In this document: positions 17,647 to 26,873 of the stretch, in pieces
How positions within the stretch are numbered: the first letter of the stretch is position 1
Layout: every line of letters begins with the position of its first letter
Source of the DNA: an uncultured Eubacteriales bacterium
GTDB lineage: Bacteria; Bacillota; Clostridia; Lachnospirales; Lachnospiraceae
Length of the DNA: 64,000 nt
NCBI GenBank assembly: GCA_900318405.1
Contig: ONKP01000004.1
Coordinates: 1-64,000 of the forward strand
Direction: 5' to 3'
Translations under genes and position numbers: made by a program
Notes under the pieces: model-generated
What the model saw: the letters and a program-made list of their open reading frames with translations, nothing else
Told to the model about the DNA's origin: nothing
Database searches by the model: none

Positions 17647-17662
17647 TGTTTGATAACAAACA
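17647..17662. promoter_or_regulatory. Palindrome upstream of the LUD gene
   Basis: TGTTTGATAACAAACA is a perfect 6+4+6 inverted repeat ending eight bases before the AGGAGG of the LUD gene. It may be an operator. It does not match the Rex consensus I know. The promoter itself is unclear; TGCTATGAT near 17608 is an extended -10 candidate without a good -35. Confidence 0.35.
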
Positions 17663-17684
17663 ATTTTGACAGGAGGGATATCAT

Positions 17685-18320
17685 ATGTCACCATTGCAGG
17701 AAAATTACCGTCATCTCGGTGAAACGATGATCAAAAAATTTGCTTCAAGAAATATCGACGCATACTACGTGGATACCGCCGAAGAAGCAAAGCAGAAAGT
17801 TCTGGAACTGATGCCGGAGGGTTCTTCCGTCAGCTACGGCGGCTCCATGACACTGCAGGATACCGGAATCCTTGAAGCTGTTAAAAACGGCAACTACAAT
17901 TTTATCGAACGCAATGACGCGAAGACACCGGAGGAAAAACGCCAGATGATGGCGCGTCAGATGATGGCTGACTATTTCCTCATGAGCACAAACGCTTTCA
18001 CAAGTGATGGCGAGCTCGTGAATATCGACGGCAACGGCAACCGTCTCTGCTTCCTGATTCAGGGGCCGTCACATGTCATCATCGTCACCGGCATGAACAA
18101 ATATGCTGTAAACGTTCCAGCCGCTATCCAGAAGATCCATGATCTGGCTGCGCCGGCCAACTGCGTGCGTCTGAGCTGCAAGACTCCATGTGCGGTCACC
18201 GGTATCTGTGCCGACTGCAAGAGTCCCAGCACGGTCTGCTGTCAGGAGGTCATCACCCGTTATTCCAGACATGACGGACGCATCATTGTTGTCATGGTCG
18301 GCGAGAATCTCGGATACTAA
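17685..18320 (+). CDS. LUD-domain protein (lactate-utilisation/LutC-like)
   Basis: A 211-residue soluble single-domain protein of the LUD (DUF162) family. It has the nucleotide/sugar-isomerase-like motif SVSYGGSMTLQDTGI and the glycine-rich IDGNGNRL, and a cysteine cluster near the C-terminus (about 163-184: C-x3-C-x6-C-x2-C-x6-CC), as in stand-alone clostridial members. LutB/LutC act in L-lactate oxidation, but single-gene clostridial homologues are uncharacterised. One of only two plus-strand genes in the window. ATG with AGGAGG nine bases upstream. Confidence 0.88.
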   Translation: MSPLQENYRHLGETMIKKFASRNIDAYYVDTAEEAKQKVLELMPEGSSVSYGGSMTLQDTGILEAVKNGNYNFIERNDAKTPEEKRQMMARQMMADYFLMSTNAFTSDGELVNIDGNGNRLCFLIQGPSHVIIVTGMNKYAVNVPAAIQKIHDLAAPANCVRLSCKTPCAVTGICADCKSPSTVCCQEVITRYSRHDGRIIVVMVGENLGY

Positions 18321-18468
18321 TAACAATTTCTCCGAATGTTACAACACAGAATACTCCGCCCATTATGGCGGCTTTCAATACACCTCATCTCATGCTCCAC
18401 TTGTGTGAGGATGTTGCCTTCTTTTTGATATAGACGACATCAGCCGCAGTTCTGTGTATACGTATACT

Positions 18469-18502
18469 AAAAACAGGAGGCCGCTCCAGCAGCGGTCTCC
18501 TG
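18469..18502 (-). terminator. Terminator of the seven-gene export operon
   Basis: CAGGAGGCCGCT-CCAGC-AGCGGTCTCCTG forms an 11-12 bp stem. On the minus strand TTTTT follows directly (complement of 18469-18473). On the plus strand only TTTT lies nearby, so it could also weakly stop transcripts from the convergent LUD gene. The rest of the 18321-18550 gap shows nothing else. Confidence 0.88.
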
Positions 18503-18550
18503 CGAATAGTTTTCAGTTCTGATCATTTATTTCATCCGCAGAAATCAAAT

Positions 18551-19813
18551 TTACTCTCTCCGCAGTGCCTCGATCGGATCGAGATTTGCGGCCTTCCGCG
18601 CCGGCAGGATGCCGAAGATCACGCCGATCAGCATGGAAAACCCCACACCGACAAAAATAGACGGCACACTGATCGCCACCGGCGTTCCCGAGGTCTTCGA
18701 TATCACCTCGGCAAGAATGATGCCGGCCACCACGCCCAGCAGTCCGCCGAGACTGGTCAGCACCACGGATTCTGTCAGGAACTGATTCATGATCCTGCGT
18801 TTTCTCGCCCCGAGCGCCTTCTTGAGACCGATCTCATTTGTACGCTCGGTGACAGAGACGAGCATGATATTCATGACACCGATACCGCCAACCAGCAGGG
18901 CAATGCTGGCGATCCAGATCAGCAGATTGTTGGTGCTGGACGCAAGCTCCTGCTGATTTTTTGCCTTCTCCAGCAGATCCTCTGCCTTATAGGTGATGGA
19001 ATCGCTGCTGTCACTGCCGTCGCCTGTGGACTGCACGGACTGGCGCATGATCTCCTCGACTTCCTTGCCTACGCTGCTCATGCTCTGCGTATCCACTGCC
19101 CGCACCACACAGTTCTGTGGTTCATCAAACTGGTAGATGACAGGCCAGACCGTATAGGGAACCAGCAGCGCGCCCATCTGCGACTGCGAATAGGTGTAGT
19201 AATCCGACAGCGACGTCGGCTGGTAGGAGCTGTCAATTTCGATCAGTCCCACCACGGTAAAAGGCTCACCGCGTACATCGATCGTACTGCCGACCGCATT
19301 CCCATCGGGGAAAAGCGATGCAGCCGCCGTCTCATCGAGCATGCATACTTTCCGTATCTGTGAAAAATCTGATGCCTCAAACGGACGTCCGCTGCTGAGC
19401 CTGTATCCGGTCGTCGACAGGTAATGATCATCCACGCCGTACACAGCACCCATGCTGAGCGTATTGTCTCCTGCTGAAATGCCGTCTGCGTAGGAGCGAT
19501 AGTAATAGAAGGAAGCATCCTTCACATCATCCAGACTCCTTATGCTGTCCTTCTGTTCGTCACTGATCGGCGTCACATTGGATGGCACACCGTTATCCAT
19601 CCAGTAATCATCCTCGCCCTGCTTCAGCGTCACCTTGACATTGTTGTTCCCGGATCCGATCAGATTCTGCATGATCTGCTCATTGGTTCCCTGGATCGTC
19701 GAGACGATCGCAATGATGGAGGCGATGCCGATGATCACACCAAGCATCGTGAGGAAGGAGCGCATCTTGTGCGCCCAGATCCCCTGAAAAGCCAGTGCTA
19801 TATTTTCACCCAT
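18551..19813 (-). CDS. ABC transporter permease, MacB/FtsX type
   Basis: A 420-residue permease with one N-terminal membrane segment (HKMRSFLTMLGVIIGIASIIAIV), a large extracytoplasmic MacB_PCD domain (about 45-285) and three C-terminal helices (NLLIWIASIALLVGGIGVMNIMLV and two more), ending in the coupling motif PARKAANLDPIEALRRE. Such permeases work with a LolD/MacB ATPase and a membrane-fusion protein as mechanotransmitters that move peptides or drugs from the outer leaflet. Last gene of the operon, 12 bases after the adaptor gene and directly before the terminator. GGAGG before the ATG. Confidence 0.92.
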   Translation of the reverse strand: MGENIALAFQGIWAHKMRSFLTMLGVIIGIASIIAIVSTIQGTNEQIMQNLIGSGNNNVKVTLKQGEDDYWMDNGVPSNVTPISDEQKDSIRSLDDVKDASFYYYRSYADGISAGDNTLSMGAVYGVDDHYLSTTGYRLSSGRPFEASDFSQIRKVCMLDETAAASLFPDGNAVGSTIDVRGEPFTVVGLIEIDSSYQPTSLSDYYTYSQSQMGALLVPYTVWPVIYQFDEPQNCVVRAVDTQSMSSVGKEVEEIMRQSVQSTGDGSDSSDSITYKAEDLLEKAKNQQELASSTNNLLIWIASIALLVGGIGVMNIMLVSVTERTNEIGLKKALGARKRRIMNQFLTESVVLTSLGGLLGVVAGIILAEVISKTSGTPVAISVPSIFVGVGFSMLIGVIFGILPARKAANLDPIEALRRE

Positions 19814-19825
19814 ATTCTCTCCTCC

Positions 19826-22120
19826 TCATGATGAATACAGATCATTCACCGAACCCTCTGTCGTTGCCGCGCCTTCCTTCACGTTGTTTCCATAGGGAAA
19901 AGCAACCCAGTCGTCCGCGGAAAGACCGGACAGGATCTCATAGCTGTCATTGGAAAGCTTTCCCGTCTTCACGTTCTGCTTCGTCAGCTTACCATCATCC
20001 CCGCGCTTCCAGACGTACTTCGTACCGTTCTCCTCGCGGATAAACGCCTTCATCAGGTACAGTGAACTGTCATCCGTCATACCGGTGTCCGATGTGCTGC
20101 TGTTCAGCGTCACGTCCAGTCCGTCGCCTTCTGAGAGCTGGGCGTCAGGTGTATTGATGTAGGCGGTAAAAGGATAGTAGGAATCCGTAGGGGATGAACC
20201 GTACATGCCGCTTGTATCCGGATAGGGTGAGATATCACTGATCGTGGCGTCATAGGTATTTCCCGTAGTCCACGACATCACCGTAACCGAATCTCCCTCG
20301 TGTACGGAATCCAGCATGCTCTCGGCAACCGCGCTCGTGATATACATCCCCTCGGATGCCGTCACCGTGATAAAAGCACTGCCGTCCTTCGGGATGTTTT
20401 TCGGATCGCCGACGGTTTTTACCACGCCGTTCATTTTTGCCCGGACCGTACCTGCATCCAGATCCTTCTGTGTCTGCGCGATCTTCAGATCGGACTCCTT
20501 CAGGTCAAGCTGAAGCCCATCCAGTTTTTCCTGCTCGTCCTTTTTTGCCTGCGCCAGATCCGCCGCCGTATACTCAGCATTGGAAGGAATCAGCTCCGAA
20601 TAGCCGGAAGTATCATCCGAACCTGAGCTGCCGCTGCCTGACGATGAAGATGTATCTGCCGTCAGAACAGCAGTCGCAGCATCCGCAGTAAGGACGGCCG
20701 CCGGAGCAGCACTGGTATTAGAAACGCCTGTATTGCCAGTTCGCCCCGCCACAGCAGAATCGGAGGCAGAACCGCCAGCCGGAAGCTTCTCAGCGTTTTC
20801 AGTAAGTCCGACAACCTGACGGATCACTGCCAGCTGAGCGGAAGAAATATCCGCATTTGCCTGTCCGGCAGTAACGTTCCGCGCAGTGCCGATACCATCA
20901 ATGACATTTACCTTCCCCACATGGCTTCCTGTATTACTGCGGATACTTGTTGTTTTCGCTCCACTGTCGGCATCACTGCCTGCATCGCCGTCACTATCAG
21001 CAGGCTCTGGTGAAGGTGTCGCAGAGGGCACTGGTGCCTCCGTGGGTTCCGGCGAAGGTGTCACGTCAGGCAGTTCAATACCTGCCGCCTTCATGATGGC
21101 TGCCTTCTCCTCGTCTGTGAGCTGCATGGCAGAAAGAACAGCCGCGATCTCTTCGACCGTCAGTCCGGATGCGGAGATACCGCCGCCGGACATATTCAGC
21201 TTCGTGGACTCCGTCGTGCTCAGGGATGCCGCATTGCCGATCCAGGCGCTGATCAGTGCATCATTCTCATCGACATTTTTGAGACAGAAATACACATCCC
21301 CGCCGCTGGTTTCAGCATCGCCAGTTTCACCACTGCCTTCTGCAGATCCTGATCCTGCTGTTCCCGTGCCTGCGTTGCCGGAAGCTGCTGCTTTATTCCC
21401 TGCACTGCCGGTTGCCGAATCACCTGTGTTCTCCGTACTTCCTGCAGGATCCTGCCCTTCTGAACCGGCCGCTGCCTGTCCCGCAAGCTTCTGCAGTGCT
21501 TCCACAAACGACGGATCGATGATCACGCTTCCGTCCGCATCCGCCCGCACGAGAAAAATATACGGGTTATCCGCTGTTCCGTCACCGTCTCCTTTGTACT
21601 GATCGACAGCTTCCGATGTGATCGTTCCGCTGTAAACCAGCTCTCCCTGGTTGTTGTCATCCGGGATATCGGGAACCAGCGGTTCCGTACCTCCTCCACC
21701 GGAATCCGACACCGGCTTCAGTTTGTTCAGTGTCTCGATATTTTTCTTTGCGACCTCAATGTCCAGCTCGATCTTCTTGTGGTTGAGCTGTTCCTGCTGC
21801 AGTCCCAGGGAGGTTTTGTTCGTGTCAAAGGTGAGAAGCACATCCCCCTTCTTCACGCTCTGTCCTTCCGTTACGCTGACAGATTCCACGGTCTCCGTAT
21901 CGTTGACATACACGTTCTGCGCGGCATCAGCCGTCACCTGCCCGCTCATGCTGCTGTAGTTTCCGTAGTCGTAGCCGCCGTAATTCAGATCGGACACGGG
22001 AACGACCATAACCTTGCCGTTCTGTGTCGTCGCACGCACTGCCGTCGAGATGCCGGCACCGGCGCCGACGATGACAGCCACGGTCACGATGACGGACACG
22101 ATTCTTTTCTTCGCACTCAT
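19826..22120 (-). CDS. Large membrane-fusion (efflux adaptor) protein with long insertion
   Basis: A 764-residue MacA/HlyD-like adaptor. An N-terminal membrane anchor (about 7-27) precedes a lipoyl/barrel half with SVSVTEGQSVKKGDVLLTFDT, then a short coiled-coil (about 106-140). The returning coiled-coil and second lipoyl half (DLQLDLKESDLKIAQTQKDL-like helix, then TVRAKMNGVV) appear only after residue about 520. Between them lies about 380 residues of Ser/Gly/Ala/Thr-rich sequence holding two small structured blocks (DNPYIFLVRADADGSVIID and VYFCLKNVDENDALISAWIG) and a VEEIAAVLSAMQLTDEEKAAIMKAAG helix. Typical adaptors are 350-450 residues. Overlaps the ATPase stop by four bases. Confidence 0.85.
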   Translation of the reverse strand: MSAKKRIVSVIVTVAVIVGAGAGISTAVRATTQNGKVMVVPVSDLNYGGYDYGNYSSMSGQVTADAAQNVYVNDTETVESVSVTEGQSVKKGDVLLTFDTNKTSLGLQQEQLNHKKIELDIEVAKKNIETLNKLKPVSDSGGGGTEPLVPDIPDDNNQGELVYSGTITSEAVDQYKGDGDGTADNPYIFLVRADADGSVIIDPSFVEALQKLAGQAAAGSEGQDPAGSTENTGDSATGSAGNKAAASGNAGTGTAGSGSAEGSGETGDAETSGGDVYFCLKNVDENDALISAWIGNAASLSTTESTKLNMSGGGISASGLTVEEIAAVLSAMQLTDEEKAAIMKAAGIELPDVTPSPEPTEAPVPSATPSPEPADSDGDAGSDADSGAKTTSIRSNTGSHVGKVNVIDGIGTARNVTAGQANADISSAQLAVIRQVVGLTENAEKLPAGGSASDSAVAGRTGNTGVSNTSAAPAAVLTADAATAVLTADTSSSSGSGSSGSDDTSGYSELIPSNAEYTAADLAQAKKDEQEKLDGLQLDLKESDLKIAQTQKDLDAGTVRAKMNGVVKTVGDPKNIPKDGSAFITVTASEGMYITSAVAESMLDSVHEGDSVTVMSWTTGNTYDATISDISPYPDTSGMYGSSPTDSYYPFTAYINTPDAQLSEGDGLDVTLNSSTSDTGMTDDSSLYLMKAFIREENGTKYVWKRGDDGKLTKQNVKTGKLSNDSYEILSGLSADDWVAFPYGNNVKEGAATTEGSVNDLYSS

Positions 22121-22812
22121 TCCGTCCCCTCCGTTTCTGCGGGACCGCTCTCCGTCAGTACACCGTCCTCGATCCGGACGATCCGCTTCGCGTGACGGGC
22201 GATCTTCGCATCATGCGTGATCATCAGTACTGTCGTTCCGTTCTCATTCAGCTGCTGAAAAATATCCATGACCTGCTGTCCCGACTTCGAGTCAAGGGCT
22301 CCGGTCGGTTCGTCCGCCAGGAGAAGCTTCGGATGATTGACCAGTGCCCTGGCAATTGCCACGCGCTGCTTCTGTCCGCCGGAGAGCTGTGACGGCTTAT
22401 GGTCCATGCGGTCCTCCAGCCCTACCCTGCGCAGCGCCTCGGCCGCTCTTTTTCTTCTGTCGCTTCGCGGCACACCGGCATACGTGAGCGGCAGTTCCAC
22501 ATTCTGAAGTGCCGTCTGATAGGCGAGGAGCTCAAACGTCTGAAAAACAAAGCCGATCTTTTTCAGCCGCAGATCCGCCAGCATATTGTCCGTACAGGTC
22601 GATACGTCCGTGCCGTCAAGTACCAGCTTTCCCGATGTGGGACGGTCGAGACAGCCGATCAGGTTCATCAGCGTCGACTTGCCCGAGCCGGACGGTCCCA
22701 TGACGGCCACATACTCTCCCTCCTCCATGGAAAAATCAATGTGATGGAGGATCGGGAATTCCATTTTTCCCTGAAAATAGCTCTTGCATATATCCGTACA
22801 TGTAAGAATCAT
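22117..22812 (-). CDS. ABC transporter ATP-binding protein, MacB/LolD type
   Basis: About 231 residues with all ABC motifs: Walker A GPSGSGKST, Q-loop VFQTFELLAYQT, signature LSGGQKQR, Walker B LLLADEPTGALD and H-loop MITHD. The close match to LolD/YknY-type ATPases fits the FtsX-type permease two genes downstream. The ATG at 22812 has GGAGG eight bases upstream; an earlier ATG (22830) overlaps the stop of the preceding gene but lacks a good site. It is flanked on both sides by adaptor genes. Confidence 0.93.
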   Translation of the reverse strand: MILTCTDICKSYFQGKMEFPILHHIDFSMEEGEYVAVMGPSGSGKSTLMNLIGCLDRPTSGKLVLDGTDVSTCTDNMLADLRLKKIGFVFQTFELLAYQTALQNVELPLTYAGVPRSDRRKRAAEALRRVGLEDRMDHKPSQLSGGQKQRVAIARALVNHPKLLLADEPTGALDSKSGQQVMDIFQQLNENGTTVLMITHDAKIARHAKRIVRIEDGVLTESGPAETEGTE

Positions 22813-22826
22813 AGGATATACCTCCG

Positions 22827-24104
22827 TCACTCCGTAACATTTGTGTCTTCGCTGTAGGAGCTTCCGACAATTCCAGAACCTGCGCTCTCAGAATATACAT
22901 CATCCACCGGCATCTCTGACATCGGCGCCGTCTTCATGCCCTCCTGCTGTGTCCCGTCCGGAATGGCAATGCTGTCATCCTTCGTAAGACCGTCGAGGAT
23001 CTGCACCTCGCTCATCATCTCATCTGTTCCGCCGATTTTCACAGCTCTCTTCTCGAGACGGCCATGTCCGTTGTCAGCCCAGACGAACGGATTGTCCGGA
23101 TCCGTCTGGTCCACGCAGTAGCTGCCGATCCAGATGCCCTCCGACTTATCTACGGTATCCTCCATACCGGTATCCGGCTCGATGTACACGTGCTGTCCAA
23201 GCATAAGGCCGTCGCTGCTCTCGAGTTCCACGTAGAAAGGATACTTGGAGCTTGCTGTGGAGGAATCCGACGACATATAATATCCGTTAGACGTATCCGT
23301 CGTGGCGTTTTCCGTATCGATCTTCGTTATTTTTCCCTTCCATGTCTGTGAACTGTCGACACGGGAGCGGATCGTAACAGCGCTTCCTTCCGTCAGCATA
23401 CCGATATTCATCTCGTTGACCGTTCCCTTCACGCGGAGATCGCCGGTCTTCATGATGGTAATGTAGGCGTTGCTGTCCGTGCCACTGGACATGGAAGTGG
23501 ACGTCCCGTCATTGATCGTGCGCACCACACCGTCTATGCCGGACGTCACCTGATTGTTCTGAATATTGTCGTTCAGCTTGTCAATGTCTGCCTGCTTGCT
23601 CTGAATATCCAGCTGCTTCTGCTGGATCGAGAGCTGCTGCTCCTGAATCTGGATCGTGTAGTTTGCCTGCTCAGAGGCAGCCGCCTTTTTCTGCTGTGCC
23701 TGCAGCTGTGTGAGCGTATCGTTCATCGTCTTCAGCTCATTGTTCATGCGCTGAAGATCGATATTGGCCTGGTCCAGCTGAGACTGGTAGGTGGATGTAT
23801 CATAGGTGAAAAGCACATCGCCCTTTTTGACCGTATCGCCGACCTTCACCTTCAGATCCGCAACGGTGGCATCATCCGCCTTGTTGACGGACCACGTCTC
23901 CTGTGTCTCGACAACACCGGCATACTGATTGGTCATGCCGACCGATCCTGTGTCCATCAGAATGGACACAGACTGCACATAGGCTGTTTCCCCGTCATTT
24001 TTCCCGCTGTTACCGCGAAAGACAAAAAACCAGACCAGCCATGCAGCCACTCCCGCCGCGATCACGACAAGTGCGATAACGCCTGCTTTTTTATGCTTCC
24101 TCAT
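22827..24104 (-). CDS. Membrane-fusion protein (efflux adaptor subunit)
   Basis: A 425-residue HlyD/MacA-type adaptor: membrane anchor (KKAGVIALVVIAAGVAAWLVWFFVF), lipoyl half around DLKVKVGDTVKKGDVLFTYDT, a long coiled-coil hairpin rich in Gln (about 100-180: NIDLQRMNNELKTMNDTL to QSKQADIDKLNDNI), the returning lipoyl half SGIDGVVRTIND, and a beta-barrel domain. Normal in size, unlike its paralogue downstream. The ATG at 24104 has GGGAGGATGAC before it; the open frame upstream of that is not supported. Forty-seven bases separate it from the permease gene. Confidence 0.92.
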   Translation of the reverse strand: MRKHKKAGVIALVVIAAGVAAWLVWFFVFRGNSGKNDGETAYVQSVSILMDTGSVGMTNQYAGVVETQETWSVNKADDATVADLKVKVGDTVKKGDVLFTYDTSTYQSQLDQANIDLQRMNNELKTMNDTLTQLQAQQKKAAASEQANYTIQIQEQQLSIQQKQLDIQSKQADIDKLNDNIQNNQVTSGIDGVVRTINDGTSTSMSSGTDSNAYITIMKTGDLRVKGTVNEMNIGMLTEGSAVTIRSRVDSSQTWKGKITKIDTENATTDTSNGYYMSSDSSTASSKYPFYVELESSDGLMLGQHVYIEPDTGMEDTVDKSEGIWIGSYCVDQTDPDNPFVWADNGHGRLEKRAVKIGGTDEMMSEVQILDGLTKDDSIAIPDGTQQEGMKTAPMSEMPVDDVYSESAGSGIVGSSYSEDTNVTE

Positions 24105-24151
24105 GTCATCCTCCCTCTTGTTATTTGCTGAGATTCTTTGATACCCATCCG

Positions 24152-25957
24152 TCACGCACCGGCAGAGACAGTTTCATCCGTGTTCAGGGTGTTCAGCACC
24201 TCTGCGGCGCCGTGCGACTGCAGAAATGCCATCGTATTCTTATAGCTGTCGTAAACCGTGATATTCATCAGCGGATCCTTTGTATTCTCCGACCACTCAT
24301 TGATGTCCAGCGCGACCTGGTAATAGCTCTGCAGAAGTTCTTTCGGACGGGAGGTGCGGAAGTCCTCTGCCAGTGCGTCAACGAGCTCCTGCTTTTCGCC
24401 CTCATCAAGGTCCAGAAATTCCGTATTATCATCAGCATCCGTCGTACTGTAAACGGAGACACTGTGGATATCCGACACGCTGATCTTCCGGAAGGGATTG
24501 TAATTCTCATCGAATTCATCACTGTCACGGTAGTCATCCCACATTTTTTCCAGCGAAGCGTCGCTCACCGAATATTCTCTGTAGACCATCCGGCCGCTCT
24601 TCAGCTTCCATCCGATATCGATCAGGACATTCGTACCTGCTTCTTCTGTGTGATTCGACTGGTAGATATCGCTCTCCGCATCCTGCGAAGAGGCGGCTTC
24701 CTGTGCCATTTCATACATCGGTTCAAAGTCAGTGATCAGGACATCGCTGATCCGCTCATCAAATTCCCTGTATTCCGTTCCCGAGGTATCGTTTGTCGTC
24801 ATGTACAGATAGTCCAGGCTGTCCGACCATAAGCCCATGGCCTGCACATGATCTGCATCCGGAATCCGCTGATCCACGTGCAGCGGATCCAGAGCAAACA
24901 TCAGGAAAATCAGAATCGTCCCGCCGAATGCGCCTGCGATCAGTCTGCACTTCTTCCTGAAATGTCGGATTTTCCCGTAAAAAACAAGTTCCGAGATAAT
25001 CCACACCACCAGGCAGCCAACGGCAGCACCTGTGATAAAAAGCGCATAGCTCGGACTGGTCGAATTGTAATACCCGAACATCAGGCCGAGGCCAAAACCG
25101 CCGAAGGCCATCAGAATGATCTGAAGCACAGGTGAAATCCATCGGAAAATAAATGCACTGCCAGCCTTTTCCGACGGGCGCATGGCGTAAATCCGGCAAT
25201 CCAGGATAAGGCATGCCACTGCCCATACTGCCAGTCCGACCACGGCTGCCCACGTGCTGAAATCTTTCCCGGGTCCACTCACAGCAAGAGCAACAGGCGA
25301 AAGCATCCATTGAAAGCTATTTCCTGCGATAAGCACCGTGGAAAAATTCACATGAATCAGTATCGTAACAAGCCAGTACACTGCCGGCCCGATGACCAGT
25401 ATAAAAATTCCCAGCGCGGCGCCGAGCCCCGTCCGTCCGCTCAGGATCATCCCCAGGCAGAAGACAGAATACACGGATAAAAATGCCAGGATAAAAAATG
25501 CGGCAGCCTTTAACCCCTCCACAGCCAGTGCACCCTGAAAGCAGCCATTCACCAGCGGAACGACAAGAGCCGCAAATATCTGACAGATCAGATACGGCGC
25601 AATACAGAGGACAGCACCGGAGGTATAGATCACAGCAAAAATCCTCTCCCGGCTGACCGGCAGGCTGTGCATCAGGTCATTGCGCTCCTGCGATCCGAGC
25701 CAGGAAAAGCCTGAAACGCTGGCCATGCCTGCTGCCACGCTGACGGCAGCGCCCATATAGCCGCTCTGAAGGCCAGCCGTCTGCCGGAATGCATCGACAA
25801 TATTGCTGTGGACACTTTCAAGACTGGCATCCTGGATCTCCAGAAAAACAGCCACCGGAAGAAGCAGGATCCCCACAGCAAGGATAATCGCGAAGAGCCA
25901 GATTCTCTCGCGCATATTATCCCGCAGCTCCTTACGAAAAGAGACTGTTGAAGTCAT
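24152..25957 (-). CDS. ABC-2 type permease with C-terminal extracytoplasmic domain
   Basis: A 601-residue membrane protein with about eight hydrophobic segments spread over residues 20-340, preceded by a short cytoplasmic N-terminus, and then a soluble acidic C-terminal domain (about 350-601), which I believe is the DUF6449 type found in YtrA-linked permeases. It should form the membrane part for the ATPase encoded just upstream. Its start codon lies inside the ATPase gene (26-base overlap) with GGAGGTGAACGGAT before the ATG. Substrate unknown; related systems answer to cell-wall antibiotics. Confidence 0.85.
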   Translation of the reverse strand: MTSTVSFRKELRDNMRERIWLFAIILAVGILLLPVAVFLEIQDASLESVHSNIVDAFRQTAGLQSGYMGAAVSVAAGMASVSGFSWLGSQERNDLMHSLPVSRERIFAVIYTSGAVLCIAPYLICQIFAALVVPLVNGCFQGALAVEGLKAAAFFILAFLSVYSVFCLGMILSGRTGLGAALGIFILVIGPAVYWLVTILIHVNFSTVLIAGNSFQWMLSPVALAVSGPGKDFSTWAAVVGLAVWAVACLILDCRIYAMRPSEKAGSAFIFRWISPVLQIILMAFGGFGLGLMFGYYNSTSPSYALFITGAAVGCLVVWIISELVFYGKIRHFRKKCRLIAGAFGGTILIFLMFALDPLHVDQRIPDADHVQAMGLWSDSLDYLYMTTNDTSGTEYREFDERISDVLITDFEPMYEMAQEAASSQDAESDIYQSNHTEEAGTNVLIDIGWKLKSGRMVYREYSVSDASLEKMWDDYRDSDEFDENYNPFRKISVSDIHSVSVYSTTDADDNTEFLDLDEGEKQELVDALAEDFRTSRPKELLQSYYQVALDINEWSENTKDPLMNITVYDSYKNTMAFLQSHGAAEVLNTLNTDETVSAGA

Positions 25958-26873
25958 ATCCGTTCACCTCCGTCTCTCCAATAAAAGCTTCCTCCAGTGT
26001 CACCGGCAGAATTTCCGCAAAAACAGGATCCTCGCTTCTGACCGTCTGCATAATGTCATCCGCGCTCCCCCTCGCAAGGATTTCCATCACCGATCCTCTT
26101 TTCCTGCATTGAAGCACATCCAGATTCCTGCAGAGCTCATCCTCTCTTCCTTTGTCTCTCAGTACGAACTGTACCTTATGGATGCTGAGTTTCATATTCT
26201 CCAGTTCCTCAGACAGGAGCACACCACCCTTATAAAGCAGGCCCACGTGATCGCAGAAGTCCTCGAGTTCCCGCAGATTATGAGAGGCGATCACCGGTGT
26301 GAAGTTCCTGTCGACCATTTCCTCCGCCACAAGGCTCTTCATCGCCTGGCGGACCACAGGATCAAGGCCGTCAAAAATCTCGTCGCAGAACAGGTACCTT
26401 GTGCCGGCACACAGCCCCAGCAGCATGGAGGTTTCCTTGCGCATGCCGCGGGAAAAGGTCCTGACCGGCCGGCTCAGATCCAGCCCCACGGTCTGCATCA
26501 TCTTCCGGAAACGCTCCTCATTGAAATTCTGGTAGAACAGCTGAAAACGGTGTGCGCATTCCGCCGGTGTCGCATTCAGCGGAAAATTCCAGGAATCCGG
26601 AAGAAAACAGATATCCGTCTTCAGCGCCGTGTCCTCTCCAGATACCCTGCCAGTCCTGCCGGATACCCGGAAAAACTGCCGGCGGTCATACCAGACATTA
26701 CCGCTGTCCGGCCGGATCACGCCGGACATGATCCGCATCAGCGTGCTTTTCCCCGCGCCGTTAGTACCGATCAGGCCGAAAACCCGGCCGTCATCTATCC
26801 GCATCGAAATGCCACTGAGAGCTTTCGAAGCGCCGTCATCATATGATTTTGAAATATCTCTGATCTCTATCAT
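25932..26873 (-). CDS. ABC transporter ATP-binding protein, YtrB/BcrA-like
   Basis: A 313-residue ATPase with Walker A GTNGAGKST, Walker B RYLFCDEIFDGLDP and H-loop ASHN. The signature is FSRGMRKE instead of LSGGQ, as in the YtrB/CcmA-like branch associated with GntR regulators. The C-terminal third (about 215-313) is a regulatory extension. Starts within the GntR stop codon (ATGA overlap), so the two are translationally coupled. Confidence 0.92.
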   Translation of the reverse strand: MIEIRDISKSYDDGASKALSGISMRIDDGRVFGLIGTNGAGKSTLMRIMSGVIRPDSGNVWYDRRQFFRVSGRTGRVSGEDTALKTDICFLPDSWNFPLNATPAECAHRFQLFYQNFNEERFRKMMQTVGLDLSRPVRTFSRGMRKETSMLLGLCAGTRYLFCDEIFDGLDPVVRQAMKSLVAEEMVDRNFTPVIASHNLRELEDFCDHVGLLYKGGVLLSEELENMKLSIHKVQFVLRDKGREDELCRNLDVLQCRKRGSVMEILARGSADDIMQTVRSEDPVFAEILPVTLEEAFIGETEVNGYDFNSLFS

